From: VXOI01 sp965197575
GTDB taxonomy: Bacteria > Chloroflexota > Dehalococcoidia > Lucifugimonadales > UBA3495
NCBI GenBank assembly: GCA_965197575.1
Contig: OZ240214.1
Coordinates: forward strand, 1,860,001 to 1,924,000
Length of the DNA stretch: 64,000 bases
Direction: 5' to 3'
Shown here: one piece after another, positions 7,754-16,462 of the stretch
Layout: every line of letters begins with the position of its first letter
Position numbering within the stretch: the first letter of the stretch is position 1
Translations under genes and position numbers: made by a program
The notes under the pieces: model-generated
What the model saw: the letters and a program-made list of their open reading frames with translations, nothing else
Told to the model about the DNA's origin: nothing
Databases searched by the model: none

Positions 7754-10700
7754 TTAACCGGAAGGCCCGGCAGCCGTCCGAGATGAACGCCTGCGGAGCA
7801 CGCCGGGGATGCTTATGTGGAACAGGTGGTAGACGATGGGCACTACTATCAGCGTCAGCCCGGTTGAGCTGATCAGGCCGCCGATGACCACCGTGGCCAG
7901 TTCCGCGCTGATTATGCCGCCTTCGCTGCCGGAGAAGGCCGCCAGCGGGAGCAGGGCGAAGCTGGTCGTCAGAGCCGTCATCAGGATGGGCCGCAGCCTC
8001 ACCCGGCCTCCGGTGATCAATGCCTCCGTGACCGACATCCCCCTTTCCCTCAGTTGCTCGACGAAGGCGATCAGCACGATGGCGTTAGTCACCACGATTC
8101 CGATGAGCAACAGTATCCCCATCATGGCGGGGAGGCCCAGGGTGCGGCCGGTGACGGCCAAGGCCACCAGCACTCCGATCAGGGCCAAGGGCAGGCTGGT
8201 CACTATGACAATCGGGTTCCGCAGAGATCCCAGACTGGCCACCATGACCAGGTACATCAGGACGATTCCCACTGCCATCGAGAAGAATATCGCCTGGAAT
8301 CCCTCGGCGATGTCGGCGAATATTCCGCCGCTGGTCACGCTCACACCCGTCGGCAGCGACAGCGCCGCTATCTTCCGGTCGACCTCAATCCCAACCGCTT
8401 GGGTATCGGTAGCGGTGATATCGCCGCTGATGCTGGCCGACCGCTGCTGGTCGGTGCGGCTGATGGTGACCGGCCCCTCTTTGGTGAACACTTCGGCCAG
8501 TTCTTGCAAGGGCGCGGCGCCTCCCGGCCCGGCAATTACCAGGTCCCGCACCTTGTCGAGGCTGCTCACCGCGTCACGGCTGCCGGACAGAACAACGTCG
8601 GTGTCTTGGCCGTCGATTTCGATGGTGGTCACGGTGCGGCCCACCAAGAACTGGCTCAGTTGGAACCCAACCTGGCGCGTGGTCAGTCCTATTGCCGCCG
8701 CTGCTGCCGGGTCCACTTCAACGGCGACCTCTTCCCTGGCCTGAGCCACGTCGCTTTCCAGGTTGACCACGCCGTCCAACGTGCTCAGCGACACGATAAG
8801 CTCCTGCGACACGCTGGTGATGTCTTGATAGTCCGACCCGGCGATGCTAATCTCGACGCCGCCGGTCGGCGGGCCTTCGGTCAGTTCGGTGACGCGCACG
8901 AGCCGGTCCGGGCTTTCCAGGTTTTCTCGGAGGGTGTTGGCGACGCCTTCCGGGGCGTTCGGCGCCAGGACCACCAGTATGCTCGCTTGGTTGAAGCCTC
9001 CGGGCGCGCCGCCGGAGCCGAGATCCGTGGCCCCCACGGTGGCGGTGTATATTTCCGCAAAGCCGCGGACGTTCTCCTCGATGCGGATTACCTCGGTCAA
9101 GGTGCGCTCGGCGGGAGTCCCCGGAGGCATGGTCAAGTCGATTTCGATGATGCGGTCTTCGCCGGAGGGGAACAGCGTCACCGGGATGAGGGTCAACAGG
9201 AGCAGGCTGGCCACGGTGATCACCACCGCTCCCAGCAGAGTGACCGCCTTGTGCCCCAGCGTCCACCGGAGCGCCGGCGTGTAGGCCCGCTGCATCCAGG
9301 TCTCGTTGACGAAGCCGATGTCGTCCTCGCCCGCGCCCTCGGGAAGGTCGCCGGGGCGCAGCAGGTACGCCCCGAGCACCGGAACGGCGGTCAGCGCCAC
9401 CACCAGCGAGGCCACCAGCGCGAAGCCGACGGTTAGGGCGAAGGGCAGGAAGAAGGCCCCCACCAAGCCCTCGATGAACCCCAGCGGGATGAACACCACG
9501 ATGGTGGTCAGGGTCGAGGCGAAAATGGCCGGCCCTACCTCTACCGTGGCGTCCAGCGCGGCCCGCCACCGCTCGCGCCCGGCCTGGATGTGGCGGTAGA
9601 CGTTTTCCAGCACGACAATCGCGTCGTCCACCACCCGGCCCACGGAAATCGCCAGGCCGCCCAGTGTCATGAAGTTCAGAGTCATGTCCTGCCAGGCCAT
9701 CAGCAGCACGCCGCTGAGGACGCTCAACGGGATGGCCAGCGCGATCACGGCGGTCGGGCGTAGGGTGCTGAACAGCCCCCGGATAACCGTCGGGCGCAGC
9801 GTCAACATGAAGACGAATACCACGGCCACGGCGAACAGGAACCCGAACGCCGCCTCGCTCAACAGGGTGTCGATCTGGTCCTGTATCTCCGGACCTTGGT
9901 CGGAAACGATGATGATTTCGACAGAGGGTGGCAGCCCGGCCAGACCGTCCAGCGTCTCGCGCACGCTTTCGGTCACCTCGATGGTGTTGGCCTCGGCGTC
10001 CTTGATGATGGATACACCGACGCCAGGTTTGCCGTTGGTGCGCGAAATGCTGGTCGGCGTCCCTTCGCTGAGGCGGACCTGGGCAACGTCGCCCAACGCC
10101 ACCGGCCCGGATGGCGAAGAGCCGACAATCAGGCCCCGGATGTCTTCCACCGATTCGAGGGTGCTGGTCGTCTTGACCGGGATCGACTGGCCCGCGCTGA
10201 ATATCAGGCCGGCGGGCAGGGTTACGTTGTTCTCACTGAGCGCGGCGGCGACTTGGGGCAGCGAAAGAGCGTAGTCCCGGAGGCGGTCGGGGTCCACCGT
10301 CACCGCGACCTGCCGCCGCACGTCACCGGCCACCAGCACCTGCATTATGCCGTCGATGTCGTAGAGCGCGGGCAGCACCCGCGACTCCACCACCGGCAGC
10401 GCTACGTCGAGGCCCTCGTCCGAGACTACGCTGAACTGTATGACCGGAAAACTGTCCGGGTCGAAGCGTCCCACGATGGGGTCTTCGACACCGGCGGGAA
10501 AGGCGATACCGTTGATCGCCGTTTCCATCGCGCTTTCGGCCCCGGCCATGTCGGTGCCGAACTTGAACGTTGCCAGCACGATGGAGTTGCCTTCGAAGGA
10601 AGTCGACTGGATGGTCTCAAGTCCCTCGGTGCCCGAGACGGCCTGCTCGATTGGGGCGGTAACGCCCTTGACCACGCCTTCGGGGTCGACCGCCGGGTAG

Positions 10701-10852
10701 GAGGTGGTCACGGCCACCAGCGGAAACTCGATTTCGGGGAATAACTCGACCTGCAACGAGTTGTAGGCGAAAACGCCGCCGGCCAACAGGATGACCACTG
10801 CCAGCATAGTAACCGTGCGCCTGCTGATGGCGGCCGAGGTGATGAAACGCAT
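7754..10852 (-). CDS. RND-superfamily transporter (AcrB/HAE1-like)
   Basis: 1032 residues, full length for AcrB-type pumps. The N-terminal helix (ISRRTVTMLAVVILLAGGVF) is followed by a large extracytoplasmic loop, a membrane block with the proton-relay motif around GRVVDDAIVVLENVY, a second large loop and a second membrane block ending in VIVPIVYHLF. Such pumps use the proton gradient to export drugs, lipids or metals. No membrane-fusion protein or outer-membrane channel gene flanks it. That is notable because partners are normally adjacent, and because Chloroflexota are thought to lack a standard outer membrane. The substrate is unknown. Confidence 0.93.
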   Translation of the reverse strand: MRFITSAAISRRTVTMLAVVILLAGGVFAYNSLQVELFPEIEFPLVAVTTSYPAVDPEGVVKGVTAPIEQAVSGTEGLETIQSTSFEGNSIVLATFKFGTDMAGAESAMETAINGIAFPAGVEDPIVGRFDPDSFPVIQFSVVSDEGLDVALPVVESRVLPALYDIDGIMQVLVAGDVRRQVAVTVDPDRLRDYALSLPQVAAALSENNVTLPAGLIFSAGQSIPVKTTSTLESVEDIRGLIVGSSPSGPVALGDVAQVRLSEGTPTSISRTNGKPGVGVSIIKDAEANTIEVTESVRETLDGLAGLPPSVEIIIVSDQGPEIQDQIDTLLSEAAFGFLFAVAVVFVFMLTLRPTVIRGLFSTLRPTAVIALAIPLSVLSGVLLMAWQDMTLNFMTLGGLAISVGRVVDDAIVVLENVYRHIQAGRERWRAALDATVEVGPAIFASTLTTIVVFIPLGFIEGLVGAFFLPFALTVGFALVASLVVALTAVPVLGAYLLRPGDLPEGAGEDDIGFVNETWMQRAYTPALRWTLGHKAVTLLGAVVITVASLLLLTLIPVTLFPSGEDRIIEIDLTMPPGTPAERTLTEVIRIEENVRGFAEIYTATVGATDLGSGGAPGGFNQASILVVLAPNAPEGVANTLRENLESPDRLVRVTELTEGPPTGGVEISIAGSDYQDITSVSQELIVSLSTLDGVVNLESDVAQAREEVAVEVDPAAAAAIGLTTRQVGFQLSQFLVGRTVTTIEIDGQDTDVVLSGSRDAVSSLDKVRDLVIAGPGGAAPLQELAEVFTKEGPVTISRTDQQRSASISGDITATDTQAVGIEVDRKIAALSLPTGVSVTSGGIFADIAEGFQAIFFSMAVGIVLMYLVMVASLGSLRNPIVIVTSLPLALIGVLVALAVTGRTLGLPAMMGILLLIGIVVTNAIVLIAFVEQLRERGMSVTEALITGGRVRLRPILMTALTTSFALLPLAAFSGSEGGIISAELATVVIGGLISSTGLTLIVVPIVYHLFHISIPGVLRRRSSRTAAGPSG

Positions 10853-10925
10853 TCCCGCTCCGGGCTACCCGTTCGTGTAGCACAAAAAATAGCTCCCAGC
10901 GCGTTGGCTGAGGAGCATGGGGGGG

Positions 10926-10999
10926 TGGCTGCCCCGCCTGGGCTCGAACCAGGGATTCCAGCTCCAAAGGCTGGCGTGCTACCACTACACCACGGGGCA
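10926..10999 (-). tRNA. tRNA-Gln (anticodon UUG), CCA encoded
   Basis: On the minus strand the sequence folds into a full cloverleaf. The acceptor arms TGCCCCG/CGGGGCA, D arm, anticodon stem CCAGC/GCTGG with seven-base loop CTTTGGA (anticodon TTG), and T arm CCTGG-TTCGAGC-CCAGG are all paired. The discriminator is G, followed by a gene-encoded CCA at 10926-10928. It reads CAA/CAG glutamine codons. It lies between the divergent RND transporter and nitrilase-family genes and is the only tRNA I can see in the window. Confidence 0.95.
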
Positions 11000-11012
11000 A
11001 AGGATATATTCA

Positions 11013-11041
11013 ATTTTGATGGGCCGTATCCGGGGAGTCAA
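11013..11041 (-). promoter_or_regulatory. Candidate promoter for tRNA-Gln
   Basis: Read on the minus strand, TTGACT (11036-11041) and CAAAAT (11013-11018) are separated by 17 bases. They match the sigma-70 -35 and -10 consensus at 5/6 and 4/6 positions. Transcription would start a few bases before the mature tRNA end at 10999, which suits a stable RNA gene. It is divergent from the promoter candidate for the nitrilase gene. Confidence 0.4.
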
Positions 11042-11056
11042 GGCATAGTGATACGA

Positions 11057-11065
11057 TGTTATAAT
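11057..11065 (+). promoter_or_regulatory. Candidate extended -10 promoter for the nitrilase-family gene
   Basis: A perfect TATAAT at 11060-11065 is preceded by TG one base upstream, giving the extended -10 form TGnTATAAT. No good -35 box is visible at the right distance, as is allowed for extended -10 promoters. The downstream ATG is at 11088, so the leader would be about 15 bases. Confidence 0.45.
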
Positions 11066-11087
11066 CGCTAACGACTGGCAAGGAATT

Positions 11088-11861
11088 ATGAAGATGCGTA
11101 TCGCGTTACTTCACATCGCTCCCATAACCTGCGACATCAACCACAACCGTAAGCTGGTGGAGCGCGCGGTGGCCACGGCCGCCAGGTTGGGCGCCCAGTG
11201 GGCGGTGACGCCGGAGTTGTGCATCCCCGGTTATCTGTTCCTAGACCAGATGGGCTCCGACTGGATCGCGCCGCAGCCCGACCCGTGGATGCAGAGCTTT
11301 TGCCAGCGGGTCAAGCAACACGGCATCACGGTGTTCCTGTCTCACCCGGAGCGCGACCCGGCTTCGGGCAAGATGTACAACACCGTGTTCGTCATCGACC
11401 CGGAGGGCCGGATCATCGGCAAGCAGCGGAAGGTGAAGGCGCTCCGGGGGGCGGAGCGGTGGTCCACGCCGGGCTGGAAGATTAGCCCGGTGGACTGCGG
11501 CGGCATCAAGGCGGGGGTGCTGATTTGCGCCGACGCCTACAAGAACGACATCGCTCAGGTGATGAAGGACAAGGGGGCCCAGGTGCTGGTCTCGTCGGTC
11601 GCGTGGGGGCCGGGAGGCTGCGGGCCCGACGGCGAATGGGAAGCCCGCAGCCTGGACACCGGCATGCCCATCATCGTCTGCAACCGCTCCGGCCAAGAGG
11701 AGGGAGAGCTCGACTACCGGAAAGCGGAAAGCGTGGTGGCGCAAGACGGACGCCGTGTGCTCGAAGCGACCTCCGACCGTTCGGTGATCCTATCCTTCGA
11801 CTGGGACATGGACAGCATGACCCTGCTATCGGAAGACTTCCAGCGGACTTACTTGGACTAA
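11088..11861 (+). CDS. Carbon-nitrogen hydrolase (nitrilase superfamily)
   Basis: 257 residues covering one nitrilase fold. The catalytic triad is visible: E43 in VTPELCIPGY, K115 in GKQRKVKAL and C147 in GVLICADAYK. Members hydrolyse nitriles, amides or N-carbamoyl compounds through a thioester on the Cys. Sequence alone does not show whether this is an amidase, carbamoylase or omega-amidase. It is a stand-alone gene, convergent with ruvX, and has its own extended -10 promoter candidate. The start may be the ATG at 11088 or the one two codons later. Confidence 0.9.
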   Translation: MKMRIALLHIAPITCDINHNRKLVERAVATAARLGAQWAVTPELCIPGYLFLDQMGSDWIAPQPDPWMQSFCQRVKQHGITVFLSHPERDPASGKMYNTVFVIDPEGRIIGKQRKVKALRGAERWSTPGWKISPVDCGGIKAGVLICADAYKNDIAQVMKDKGAQVLVSSVAWGPGGCGPDGEWEARSLDTGMPIIVCNRSGQEEGELDYRKAESVVAQDGRRVLEATSDRSVILSFDWDMDSMTLLSEDFQRTYLD

Positions 11862-11887
11862 ACCGGCCACCGCTGACCTGCCGGGGC

Positions 11888-12298
11888 CTAGCCTCGACTC
11901 TCCCAGAACCGCCGCAGTATCAGGACCGCCGCCGTTTCGTCCACCGCGCCCCTGTTCCTCGAAGGCTCGACACCGGCATCGCGCAACAGGCCCTCCGCTT
12001 CCAGGCTGGTGAAGGTCTCATCCACCTCGTAGACGGGAAGCAGGGTGTCCTTTTTCAGGGCGCGGATGAACCCCTTGGCCATTCGAGCCTGGTGTCCAAC
12101 CTCTCCACTCGGCAGGTAGGGGACGCCAATCACGAAACCCTCGACCTCCCGTCGACGGGCTGCGTTCAGCACTTTTTGCAGGTCGGCCCGCAGCTTGGTG
12201 CGTTGCAGGTGTCCGGCGGGCAACGCAGTTCCCAGCGCAGAATCGCCCACGGCCAGTCCGATGCGGCGGTCTCCCAAGTCCAGCGCCAGAAGCCTCAC
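11888..12298 (-). CDS. ruvX: Holliday junction resolvase-like RuvX (YqgF)
   Basis: 136 residues, the standard size of the RuvX/YqgF RNase-H-fold family. The opening LALDLGDRRIGLAVGD carries the first catalytic Asp, VIGVPYLPSG is the central strand, and YEVDETFTSLEAE holds the second acidic residue. The RNase-H-fold third acid lies in the C-terminal GAVDETAAVLIL. Functions proposed for the family are 16S rRNA 5' processing and DNA junction resolution. The start is GTG. It follows alaS after 13 bases on the same strand, an arrangement found in many bacteria. Confidence 0.93.
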   Translation of the reverse strand: MRLLALDLGDRRIGLAVGDSALGTALPAGHLQRTKLRADLQKVLNAARRREVEGFVIGVPYLPSGEVGHQARMAKGFIRALKKDTLLPVYEVDETFTSLEAEGLLRDAGVEPSRNRGAVDETAAVLILRRFWESRG

Positions 12299-12311
12299 CG
12301 GCTGGATAAGC

Positions 12312-15038
12312 CTAAGAAACGGCTGCCCGGACCAGGTCGGGCACGCTGGCCAGGGCCTGATCCAGTTTTTCCGGCTGGCGTCCGCCGGCTTGGGCCATAT
12401 CCGGCCTGCCGCCGCCGCCGCCGCCCATGACTTTCGCGGCGTCGCGGGCCAGGCTGCCAGCGTTTATGCCGCGTTCCACCAAGTCGGGCGTCGCCATCGC
12501 CACCAGGATTGGCGCGTTCTCGGCCACAGTTCCCAGTACGACGATGGCGCTGCCGAGCTTGTCGCGCAGGAAGTCGCCCATCTCGCGCATACCGTCGGCC
12601 CCGCCCGCCGAGGTGCGCCCAACGACCACTTTCACGCCCTCAACGTCGACCACGCGCTGCAACAGCGCCTCCGATTCTGCCCGCAGGGCGCTGCGCTCCA
12701 ACGAGGCCAGCCGACGCCGCAACTCATCGGTCTCCTGCATGTAGCTGTCGAGACGGGATTCCAGGTCGGCCACCGGCGTTTGTAGCCGCCGCGACAGCCC
12801 GTCCAGCAGACCGGACTGTTGCACGAACAACTCTTCGGCGGCGCGGCCGGTGAGCGCCTCGATCCGCCTCATGCCGCCTCCGATGCCGGACTCGCCCAGC
12901 ACCAGCAGGGTTCCGACCTGCCCCGTGGCTGCGACGTGGGTGCCGCCGCAGACTTCGAAGCTGAAGGCGTCGCCGGAGTCATCGGCCATTTTCACCACAC
13001 GCACCACGTCGCCGTAGCGGTCGCCGAAGAAGGCCAGCGCGCCCTGCCGGACGGCGTCGGCGTAGCTGGCTTCCTGGGCTGACACCAGCAGATTGGCCCG
13101 CACCTTCTCGTTTGCCAGCGACTGAACGGCCAGAAGTTCGTCGCTGCTGAGCCGCCCGACGTGGCTGAAGTCGAAGCGCAGCCGCTCGGGGGCCACCAGC
13201 GAACCGGCCTGCCGCACATGCGGCCCCAGCACCGACCGCAGCGCGGCGTGGAGGATGTGAGTGCCGCTATGGTTGCGGGAGGAATCCAGCCGCCGGGCGA
13301 CCTCGACGGCGGCCTCCACCGGGTCGCCAACGGCGATGTCGCCCTGCTCCACCACGCCGCGCTGCACGATCAACCCGGCCACCGGCGAGAGGGTGTCCTC
13401 GACCCGCAATACCCCGTTGGGGCCGCGGATGTGGCCCCGGTCGCCAAGCTGCCCGCCGCCCTCGGCATAGAACGGGGTGCGGCTGATCACTACCTCGGCC
13501 TGCTGCCCCTCGGTGGCGCGGCCAGCGGGTTCCAGCCGGTCGGACTCACCGGCGCGAACCAGGATGGCGGCAACGACGGACTCGCCGGAAAAGAGGCTGT
13601 GGCCGGTGAACTCGCTGCGGCCCGCGCCCAGGTTCTCGTAGGCGGTCAGCATCTCCATGCTGCCCTCGAACTGCTGGGCCGCCCGCGACTGCCGGCGCTG
13701 GGCCTCCATCTCCCGCTCGAAACCTTCCATGTCCACGTCGAGGCCGCGCTCGCGGGCAATTTCGGCGGTCAGCTCCGGCGGGAAGCCATAGGTGTCGTAA
13801 AGGACGAATGTCTCTCTTCCGGAAATCGCGCCGGATTCTTGGGCGTCGATCATCTCCCGGAGTATTTCGCTGCCCCGGCTGTAGGCTTCGGCGAACCGCT
13901 CCTCCTCCAGGCTTATGACCCGCAGGATGAAGTCCCGGTTTTCCGACAGTTCCCGGTATGCGGCCTGGAAGTGGACGATCACTTCTTGGGCGACTTGCTC
14001 CAGAAACGGGCCGTTCAGGCCCAACTGGCGGCCATAGCGGATGCCCCGGCGTATGACCCGCCGCAGCACGTAGCCCCGGCCCTCGTTGCCGGGAACCACG
14101 CCGTCGCCGATGAGGAAGGAGGCGGCGCGGGCGTGTTCGGCGACGACACGCATGGCGAAGTCGGTGTCGGTATCGGCCCCGTAGGCGTGGCCGGTCAGTT
14201 CCGAGACCTTGGCTATGATGGGGGTGAAAAGGTCGGTCTCGTAGATGTTGTTCTTGCCCTGCAATATCACAGCCGCCCGCTCCAAGCCCATGCCGGTGTC
14301 GACGCTGGGGGCGGGCAGGGGCGTGCGGTTGCGCTGCGGGTCCTGATAGAACTGCATGAACACCAGGTTCCAAAGCTCGACGAACCGCTCGCAGTCGCAG
14401 TTGGGATGGCAGCCAGGAACAGGCTGGGGGGCTGCGCCGTCCCGCTCCTTACGCATTTGGGCGGTGAGAACGGCGACCTCCACCATCCGGCCGCCGCTGC
14501 AACCCTTTTCTTGGCCGCCGTCGTAGTGAATCTCGGAGCAGGGGCCGGTCGGCCCTTCGGTGCCCGCCGGGCCCCACCAATTGTCCTTGTCGCCGTAGCG
14601 GTAGATGCGGTGAACGGGCACACCGATCTGGTCGCGCCATATCTCGAACGCCTGGTCGTCGTCCAAGTGGATGGTCACGTAAAGCCGCTCCGGGTCCAGG
14701 CCGAAAAGCTCGGTGACCAGCTCCCAAGCAAAGGCGACCGCCCCGTCCTTGAAGTAGTCGCCGATGCTGAAATTGCCCAGCATCTCGAAGAAGGTCAGGT
14801 GCTTGTGGTCGCCCACCTCGTCTATGTCGGTGGTGCGGAAGCTCTTCTGACTGCTGGTGAGGCGGCGGGAAGGGGGCGTCTGCTCGCCCATGAAGAAGGG
14901 CTTGAAGGGCACCATCCCGGCGCTGGTGAACAGCAGGGTGGGGTCGCCAGCCGGGATTAGAGAAGCCGAGGGCATGTGCTGATGCCCCTTACCCTCGAAA
15001 AACTTGATGAAGGATTCGCGAATCTGGTCGCCGTTCAT
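12312..15038 (-). CDS. alaS: Alanine--tRNA ligase
   Basis: 908 residues, full-length AlaRS. The class II catalytic domain starts at MNGDQIRESFIKFFEGKGH with motif 1 near FTSAGMVPFK. The tRNA-recognition domain follows, then the editing domain with the zinc-type motifs HSGTHILHAALR and CGGTHVAATG. The C-terminal coiled-coil and oligomerisation part contains a glycine-rich loop (GGGGGGRPDMAQAGG). It charges tRNA-Ala with alanine and clears mischarged Ser/Gly. A Cys-rich insertion near residues 180-235 (GCSGGRM, CHPNCDCERF) is found in many bacterial AlaRS proteins. The 247 bases upstream hold no gene I can support and no T-box that I can recognise. Confidence 0.98.
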   Translation of the reverse strand: MNGDQIRESFIKFFEGKGHQHMPSASLIPAGDPTLLFTSAGMVPFKPFFMGEQTPPSRRLTSSQKSFRTTDIDEVGDHKHLTFFEMLGNFSIGDYFKDGAVAFAWELVTELFGLDPERLYVTIHLDDDQAFEIWRDQIGVPVHRIYRYGDKDNWWGPAGTEGPTGPCSEIHYDGGQEKGCSGGRMVEVAVLTAQMRKERDGAAPQPVPGCHPNCDCERFVELWNLVFMQFYQDPQRNRTPLPAPSVDTGMGLERAAVILQGKNNIYETDLFTPIIAKVSELTGHAYGADTDTDFAMRVVAEHARAASFLIGDGVVPGNEGRGYVLRRVIRRGIRYGRQLGLNGPFLEQVAQEVIVHFQAAYRELSENRDFILRVISLEEERFAEAYSRGSEILREMIDAQESGAISGRETFVLYDTYGFPPELTAEIARERGLDVDMEGFEREMEAQRRQSRAAQQFEGSMEMLTAYENLGAGRSEFTGHSLFSGESVVAAILVRAGESDRLEPAGRATEGQQAEVVISRTPFYAEGGGQLGDRGHIRGPNGVLRVEDTLSPVAGLIVQRGVVEQGDIAVGDPVEAAVEVARRLDSSRNHSGTHILHAALRSVLGPHVRQAGSLVAPERLRFDFSHVGRLSSDELLAVQSLANEKVRANLLVSAQEASYADAVRQGALAFFGDRYGDVVRVVKMADDSGDAFSFEVCGGTHVAATGQVGTLLVLGESGIGGGMRRIEALTGRAAEELFVQQSGLLDGLSRRLQTPVADLESRLDSYMQETDELRRRLASLERSALRAESEALLQRVVDVEGVKVVVGRTSAGGADGMREMGDFLRDKLGSAIVVLGTVAENAPILVAMATPDLVERGINAGSLARDAAKVMGGGGGGRPDMAQAGGRQPEKLDQALASVPDLVRAAVS

Positions 15039-15285
15039 TTGCTTCGACTCATCTGATTCATATGCCCGATTGGTTACGAGAATCGCCGCCGGGAGCGGCT
15101 TGGGCAGATTGTATTGTATGGTATTTGGCCGGTCAACGGCACGCGATGGGCTTGCAGGACGATTGCAAAGTCACTTCATGGCTTGTGCGTACTGACATAT
15201 AAGAACTGCGGTCAGCTTTACCGCGGCTGGCGTCAGGCAGCATTTCAACGCTGCAATACCGCTGTCAACCGGCTTGGCAATTGGC

Positions 15286-15594
15286 CTACCCTGCCGGGCC
15301 GAAGGCCGCGGACCAGGGGAGAAGGGCGCGGAGGAGTTCATACCAATCGGGAAGGGCGTTTTGGCGGCGGCACCGCTCCAGGTAGCGGTGGGCCGCCATG
15401 AAGGTGGGGAGGCGGAACCCGGCCTGGGCCACCCGGCGGATAAAGGAATGGGCTTCGGGCAGGGATTGGGAGCTGGAGAGGGCCGAGTCCCATTGGTCGC
15501 AAAAATCCTGGGCCAATGGGCGGAGCCGGACGACGGCAAGGGCGCGGGCCATTTTGCGGCGCAGGGCGTTGACGCGGCGTCTCAGGTCGTTCAT
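15286..15594 (-). CDS. Small conserved-looking protein of unknown function
   Basis: 102 residues, starting at an ATG with a good ribosome site (GGAGAACC) nine bases upstream. The N-terminus is a basic helix (NDLRRRVNALRRKMARAL). The rest appears all-helical, with LPEAHSFIRRVAQAGFRL, FMAAHRYLERCRR and WYELLRALLPW. No membrane segment or known motif is visible. I do not recognise the family. The amphipathic pattern and ribosome site argue that it is real; the competing reading frames over the same bases have poor composition. Confidence 0.55.
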   Translation of the reverse strand: MNDLRRRVNALRRKMARALAVVRLRPLAQDFCDQWDSALSSSQSLPEAHSFIRRVAQAGFRLPTFMAAHRYLERCRRQNALPDWYELLRALLPWSAAFGPAG

Positions 15595-15834
15595 TCGGTT
15601 AAGGTTCTCCTTGCGGGGCTTATTGGGGGATTTTTCGATTTCCCGGACATTTCCTCCCGCTCCGGGCTGTTGGCGGGGATGGGATGGGAATCACGAATGG
15701 GGCGGGGTCGTTTATGGGCATTGGATACGGTGTTGCCTCGGTGGCGGGTTGGGTTTGGGTCTGACGGATATTATGGTAGGGAGGTGTATTCGGCGTTGGC
15801 AAGGGGATTGGGGAGTTACTGTTGGGTTGGGGTG

Positions 15835-16422
15835 ATGAAAGGCGACTTTGCAATTTTCTCCAATACGGTGATTGTATTCACAATAAAGAGAGGTTTGGGA
15901 GTCAGCCCGGCCCTGCGGATGGCTCTACTGCTCATTCTCGCAGGAGCATTTCTTCTGGCGGGGAAGGCGGCGGCGCACGACTGGCCGGGAGGCCACGCAT
16001 GGGACACCAGCATCACCACGGAGACCAGCAACGGCAACACCAGCTACGCGACCCAAATCCAAAGCGCGGCGAGCGACTACACCAACAACACTGACCTGCC
16101 AGTAAGCTATTGCACGGAGCCTTGCATCGAGAACATCAGGCAAGTCGAGGGGGATTACGGGCCAACGAATTGGGATGCCTATGCCTACTGGTACGGTAAC
16201 CCCGAATACCGTGGCAAGGTTAAGTGGAACTCCTACTACAACCCCAAGGCCAACATCGTGGTGCACCGGCTGGCGAGGCACGAGATGGGCCATATCTTCG
16301 GGCTGGACCACCCGCCCTGCCCAGGCGACCCCGGAGGCGTAGCTTCAATCATGGGATGCCCTCGCGACGGCGAGCACGATCTCCACACCCACGACAGGGA
16401 CGATATGAACGTCAAATACTGA
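15835..16422 (+). CDS. Secreted metzincin-like zinc metalloprotease, small
   Basis: 195 residues from ATG 15835. A hydrophobic signal segment (ALLLILAGAFLLAG) ends at KAAA-HDW, a likely signal peptidase site. The C-terminal half holds the extended zinc motif H149-E-M-G-H153-x-x-G-x-x-H159 followed by a Met-turn SIMG at 171-174. These are the hallmarks of metzincins (reprolysin, serralysin or matrixin-like). Two Cys pairs (SYCTEPC and PPCPG/GCPRD) could form disulfides outside the cell. The domain is short for a metzincin. An alternative start is ATG 15919, which would shorten the n-region of the signal to a more usual length. A lipoprotein gene follows after 40 bases. Confidence 0.78.
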   Translation: MKGDFAIFSNTVIVFTIKRGLGVSPALRMALLLILAGAFLLAGKAAAHDWPGGHAWDTSITTETSNGNTSYATQIQSAASDYTNNTDLPVSYCTEPCIENIRQVEGDYGPTNWDAYAYWYGNPEYRGKVKWNSYYNPKANIVVHRLARHEMGHIFGLDHPPCPGDPGGVASIMGCPRDGEHDLHTHDRDDMNVKY

Positions 16423-16448
16423 GACCCGGGCACCCAAAACCTTAGCCC

Positions 16449-16459
16449 AGGAGGTGATC
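16449..16459 (+). promoter_or_regulatory. Near-perfect Shine-Dalgarno sequence
   Basis: AGGAGGTGATC is complementary over 11 bases to the usual 3' end of bacterial 16S rRNA and sits three bases before ATG 16463. It decides the start of the lipoprotein gene against the in-frame GTG at 16454, which lies inside it. The unusually long match suggests strong translation initiation. Confidence 0.8.
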
Positions 16460-16462
16460 CTC

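Noticed and set aside
13161..14960. 599-residue open frame on the plus strand
   Set aside because: It is fully antisense to alaS; low-complexity composition from high-GC third positions and no motif.
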